From assembly GCA_019114885.1 (NCBI GenBank), contig DXEQ01000030.1, positions 1 to 17,057 of the forward strand: a DNA stretch of 17,057 nucleotides, written 5' to 3'. Every line of letters starts with the position of its first letter. Position 1 is the first letter of the stretch. The translations under genes and the position numbers were made by a program. The notes beneath the pieces are model-generated. The model was not told where the DNA came from, ran no database searches, and saw only the letters and a list, made by a program, of their open reading frames with translations. This DNA comes from Candidatus Anaerobutyricum stercoripullorum (GTDB lineage Bacteria; Bacillota; Clostridia; Lachnospirales; Lachnospiraceae). Shown in pieces: positions 15,567 through 17,057 of this stretch.

Positions 15567-15601
15567 GAACATTTACATTGACAGTAATTACAGAGAGAAA
15601 C

Positions 15602-15607
15602 AGGAGG
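15602..15607 (+). promoter_or_regulatory. Ribosome binding site that fixes the purB start
   Basis: AGGAGG lies 6 bases before the ATG at 15614, where adenylosuccinate lyase homology (MYDKYQSPLSERYAS) begins. An in-frame TTG at 15578 would place this site inside the coding region and has no ribosome site of its own, so it is rejected. Confidence 0.88.
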
Positions 15608-15613
15608 AAAACA

Positions 15614-17047
15614 ATGTACGACAAATATCAGAGCCCGCTTTCCGAGCGGTATGCCAGCAAGGAGATGCAGTATATCTTCTCACCGGACAAGAAGTTCAAG
15701 ACATGGAGAAAGCTCTGGATCGCTCTGGCGGAGACCGAGTATGAACTGGGACTTTCCAGTGTGACAAAAGAGCAGATTGAAGAACTGAAAGCCCACGCCG
15801 AGGATATTAATTTTGAGGTGGCAAAAGAGAGAGAAAAAGAAGTCCGCCATGATGTTATGTCCCATGTATATGCCTACGGGGTGCAGTGTCCGAACGCAAA
15901 GGGCATCATCCACCTGGGGGCCACATCCTGCTATGTGGGAGATAACACCGATATCATCATCATGACAGAAGCGCTGAAGCTGGTGCGGACAAAAGTACTG
16001 AACGTGATCAGCGAGCTGGCCTCCTTTGCCATGAAATATAAAGACCTGCCGACGCTGGCGTTCACGCATTTCCAGCCGGCGCAGCCGACCACAGTCGGAA
16101 AGAGTGCCACCCTCTGGATTAATGAGCTGATGCTGGATCTGGAAGACCTTGATTATGTGATCAGCACCATGAAGCTCCTCGGTTCCAAAGGGACCACCGG
16201 AACCCAGGCCAGCTTCCTGGAGTTATTTAACGGCGATCATGAGACCATCCGCAAGATTGACAAAAAGATTGCGGAGAAGATGGGATTTGCGGACTGCTAT
16301 CCGGTGTCCGGACAGACCTATTCCCGGAAAGTGGACAGCCGTGTGTTAAACGTGCTGGGAGGCATTGCCCAGTCCGCCCATAAGTTCTCCAACGATATCC
16401 GTCTCCTCCAGCACTTAAAAGAGGTGGAGGAACCGTTCGAGAAGCATCAGATCGGATCATCCGCCATGGCTTATAAGAGAAACCCGATGCGCAGTGAGCG
16501 TATGGCCTCCCTGGCGGACTACGTGATCTCCGATACGATCAACCCGGCGCTGGTGGCAGCCACACAGTGGTTTGAGAGAACGCTGGATGATTCCGCCAAC
16601 AAGCGTCTCTCCGTTCCGGAAGGCTTCCTGGCCATCGACGGTATCCTCGATCTGTACTTAAATGTGGTGGACGGCCTTGTGGTTTATCCGAAGGTCATTG
16701 AGGCACATCTCATGCGGGAGCTTCCGTTCATGGCCACGGAAAATATCATGATGGATGCGGTAAAGGCAGGCGGGGACCGTCAGGAACTGCATGAGCGGAT
16801 CCGCCAGCATTCCATGGCGGCAGGCCGCGTGGTGAAGGAAGAGGGCAAAGACAACGACCTTCTGGAGCGGATCGCCGCAGATCCGGCCTTCGGCATGACC
16901 ATCGAGCAGCTTCGCGCCATCATGAAGCCGGAGAACTTCGTGGGCCGTGCGCCGCAGCAGACGGAAGAGTACATCGACGAATACATTCGTCCGGTGCTGG
17001 AAGCCAACAAAGATATTCTCGGCATGAAAGCGGAGATCAACGTATAG
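15614..17047 (+). CDS. purB: Adenylosuccinate lyase
   Basis: PurB acts twice in purine synthesis, removing fumarate from SAICAR and from adenylosuccinate. The complete protein has 477 residues. It shows the fumarase/aspartase superfamily layout: YQSPLSERYAS near the N-terminus, GIIHLGATSCYVGDN (94-108, with the conserved His-x-Gly-x-Thr-Ser), THFQPAQPTTVGK (150-162, catalytic His region), GTTGTQASF, and the flexible signature loop GSSAMAYKRNPMRSE (283-297) containing the catalytic Ser pair. The length and the strong match to the 'KYQSPL..RYAS' subgroup agree with the eukaryote-like/Clostridia PurB type rather than the shorter Bacillus type; that subgroup assignment is from memory. It follows purF by 123 bases and is probably co-transcribed with it. 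The window ends 10 bases after its stop, so its terminator is not visible. Confidence 0.96.
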   Translation: MYDKYQSPLSERYASKEMQYIFSPDKKFKTWRKLWIALAETEYELGLSSVTKEQIEELKAHAEDINFEVAKEREKEVRHDVMSHVYAYGVQCPNAKGIIHLGATSCYVGDNTDIIIMTEALKLVRTKVLNVISELASFAMKYKDLPTLAFTHFQPAQPTTVGKSATLWINELMLDLEDLDYVISTMKLLGSKGTTGTQASFLELFNGDHETIRKIDKKIAEKMGFADCYPVSGQTYSRKVDSRVLNVLGGIAQSAHKFSNDIRLLQHLKEVEEPFEKHQIGSSAMAYKRNPMRSERMASLADYVISDTINPALVAATQWFERTLDDSANKRLSVPEGFLAIDGILDLYLNVVDGLVVYPKVIEAHLMRELPFMATENIMMDAVKAGGDRQELHERIRQHSMAAGRVVKEEGKDNDLLERIAADPAFGMTIEQLRAIMKPENFVGRAPQQTEEYIDEYIRPVLEANKDILGMKAEINV

Positions 17048-17057
17048 AGATAAAAAG

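Noticed and set aside
15578..15583. TTGACA before purB as a possible -35 box
   Set aside because: No -10-like hexamer is found 16-18 bases downstream; that position falls in the purB ribosome site region.
1..17057. A defence island, CRISPR array, toxin-antitoxin pair, prophage or transposon
   Set aside because: Every large frame is accounted for by a recognised housekeeping or envelope family. No spaced repeat array, transposase, integrase, nuclease-helicase or small paired genes were seen.

Overview
The window reads as chromosomal core DNA of a Firmicute of class Clostridia, most probably a Lachnospiraceae. The grounds are the type III glutamine synthetase, the FolB-FolK fusion, the long LtaS-like sulfatase, Clostridia-style AGGAGG ribosome sites and a GC content that looks to be in the mid-50s. 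No genus is claimed. All ten protein genes lie on the + strand. I see no tRNA, rRNA, CRISPR array, insertion sequence, phage gene or riboswitch that I can name.

Layout. (1) Positions 1-1894 hold the C-terminal ~630 residues of glutamine synthetase III (glnN), followed by a structured 3' region and a clear Rho-independent terminator (1976-2008). (2) A consensus-like sigma-A promoter (TTGACA, 17 nt, TATAGT, 2104-2132) starts a new unit. (3) Folate block: folC, folP (ATGA overlap) and a folB-folK fusion, with a degenerate ~60-bp tandem repeat in the folP-folBK gap. (4) pheA, a P-protein with chorismate mutase, prephenate dehydratase and ACT domains. (5) An LtaS-type membrane sulfatase/phosphoglycerol transferase with an added extracytoplasmic N-terminal domain. 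(6) Polyphosphate pair: a Ppx/GppA protein and polyphosphate kinase Ppk1. (7) A GH3 (NagZ-like) lipoprotein. (8) Purine block: purF and purB, separated by a hairpin-rich 123-nt spacer.

From 2127 to the window end I see no convincing terminator. The gaps from folBK to the GH3 gene are 10-21 nt, so folC to the GH3 gene could be one long transcript, with purF and purB either co-transcribed or fed by a promoter I cannot recognise. The metabolic thread is plausible but loose. Folate cofactors feed purine synthesis (PurF and PurB are in that pathway, although the folate-using steps are not in this window). Chorismate supplies both p-aminobenzoate for FolP and phenylalanine via PheA. The sulfatase, GH3 lipoprotein and polyphosphate genes concern the envelope and phosphate storage.

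I did not find a new defence system or mobile system. The points most worth a second look are departures from family norms: loss of the first phosphate-loop Asp in Ppx, altered phenylalanine-binding motifs in the PheA ACT domain, an unusually long PurF propeptide, the extra domain in the LtaS-like enzyme, and the folP-folBK tandem repeat.
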